DNA from: Nannochloris sp. 'desiccata'
Lineage: Eukaryota; Chlorophyta; Trebouxiophyceae; Chlorellales; Chlorellaceae
DNA length: 64,000 nucleotides
Direction: 5' to 3'
Assembly (NCBI GenBank): GCA_019044685.2
Contig: JAGTXX020000011.1
Span: 1,302,001-1,366,000 of the forward strand
The notes beneath the pieces were generated by a model. The model searched no databases and was not told where the DNA came from. It saw nothing but the letters and a program-made list of their open reading frames with translations. Positions 63,595 through 64,000 of this stretch are shown piece by piece. The position numbers were made by a program, and so were the translations under genes. Numbering within the stretch: position 1 is the first letter of the stretch; each line of letters opens with the position of its first letter.

Positions 63595-64000
63595 ATGTTA
63601 GGAGACGCCAGCTTCAGAGCACTGTTGCAGGTGCGCTAATTTGCTTGTTTTCAAGTTGATACCATTCCCAAATACTCTGTTCTAGCCATAGATTGGCTCC
63701 ACTGTGGGTTTTTCTCTAAATTGTGTCTGAACTGCGATTTTGTTATGCAGGTGTTTGGATACCTCTATCCCGGCTATCTTTGCTATAAAGACGTCAATGC
63801 TTCTAGATCTAATGATGAAAGATTGAAGCTCTGGTGCATGTACTGGTAAGCTTCGTTCAGGCACTGATTAAACCTTGGATCACCTTATTTAAGGTTCGTA
63901 GGCTCATTCTCCAACTTACTGTGGTCTGTTATAAAACCTCTCTTTGCAGGGTCCTTATGGCCGCATTCACTGCTATCCAACCTATAGCAGATACATTTTT
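63595..64000 (+). CDS. HVA22: HVA22/REEP (TB2/DP1) family ER-shaping protein, 3' partial
   Basis: Exons 63595-63630, 63751-63845 and 63950 to beyond the window end. The translation reads MLGDASFRALLQ, then VFGYLYPGYLCYKDVNASRS, then LKLWCMYWWVLMAAFTAIQP. The YLYPGYxxYKxV...D..LxxWxxYW segment is the TB2/DP1/HVA22 signature. These hairpin membrane proteins curve ER tubules and affect trafficking or autophagy. Only the first ~60 residues are in the window. Confidence 0.82.

Noticed and set aside
1..64000. Chlorophyte-style TGTAA polyadenylation signals
   Set aside because: The pentamer occurs after some genes (for example near 3406, 36424 and 60876) but not after many others, so no consistent rule can be claimed by eye.

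Overview
This is nuclear DNA from a plastid-bearing eukaryote, most likely a green alga. Genes carry short introns (mostly GT-AG, about 60-300 bp). Several products have plant-lineage hallmarks: a nuclear-encoded plastid ribosomal protein L34 with a transit-like leader, a plant-type histidine phosphotransfer protein (AHP-like), a plant-type DDB2 with an N-terminal zinc knuckle, a CDKC/CDK9-type kinase with a Gly/Gln-rich tail, a LON2-type protease ending in a peroxisomal signal, and a secreted protein with a Ser-Pro hinge like algal wall proteins. Species cannot be named from the sequence.

From 0 to 51 kb the window is a dense housekeeping region. In order it encodes: an Sfi1-like W-repeat/coiled-coil protein (5' partial), NDUFB10, PIG-Y, a PHD-finger protein with three winged-helix-like repeats, a pterin carbinolamine dehydratase, plastid L34, LON2, DDB2, two divergent secreted PAN/Apple-like proteins, a Lys/Arg-rich protein, a two-RRM protein, a class IV aminotransferase, PNO1, RPB9, acetyl-CoA synthetase, a RanBP2 zinc-finger RNA-binding protein, EI24, cytosolic RPL15, an endonuclease III, a plastid-like membrane protein, COG5, the HPt protein, an unrecognised 455-aa protein, ClpB, GID8, CDKC/CDK9 and a GH38 alpha-mannosidase. 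Strand alternates unusually often, so most genes sit in head-to-head and tail-to-tail pairs with short shared promoters.

From 51 to 59 kb the character changes. A broken P-loop ATPase-like gene is followed by a nearly perfect 761-bp inverted repeat around an 84-bp loop. Next come a secreted PAN + FAS1-like + MACPF (perforin-fold) gene and a remnant of a retrotransposon endonuclease. A separate ~250-bp repeat lies in opposite orientations on either side of the palindrome and the MACPF gene, so these sit in a bracketed ~5.5 kb cassette. This is the main candidate for something new.

From 59 to 64 kb ordinary genes resume: UTP18, cofactor-independent phosphoglycerate mutase and the start of an HVA22/REEP gene that runs off the window.

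Functionally the window mixes ribosome biogenesis and translation (PNO1, UTP18, RPL15, L34), transcription (RPB9, CDKC), DNA repair (DDB2, NTH), proteostasis (LON2, ClpB, GID8), ER/Golgi/vacuole functions (PIG-Y, EI24, COG5, mannosidase, HVA22) and carbon metabolism (ACS, PGM). No pathway-level operon logic is expected or seen. Exon boundaries were worked out by hand from splice motifs and reading-frame continuity.
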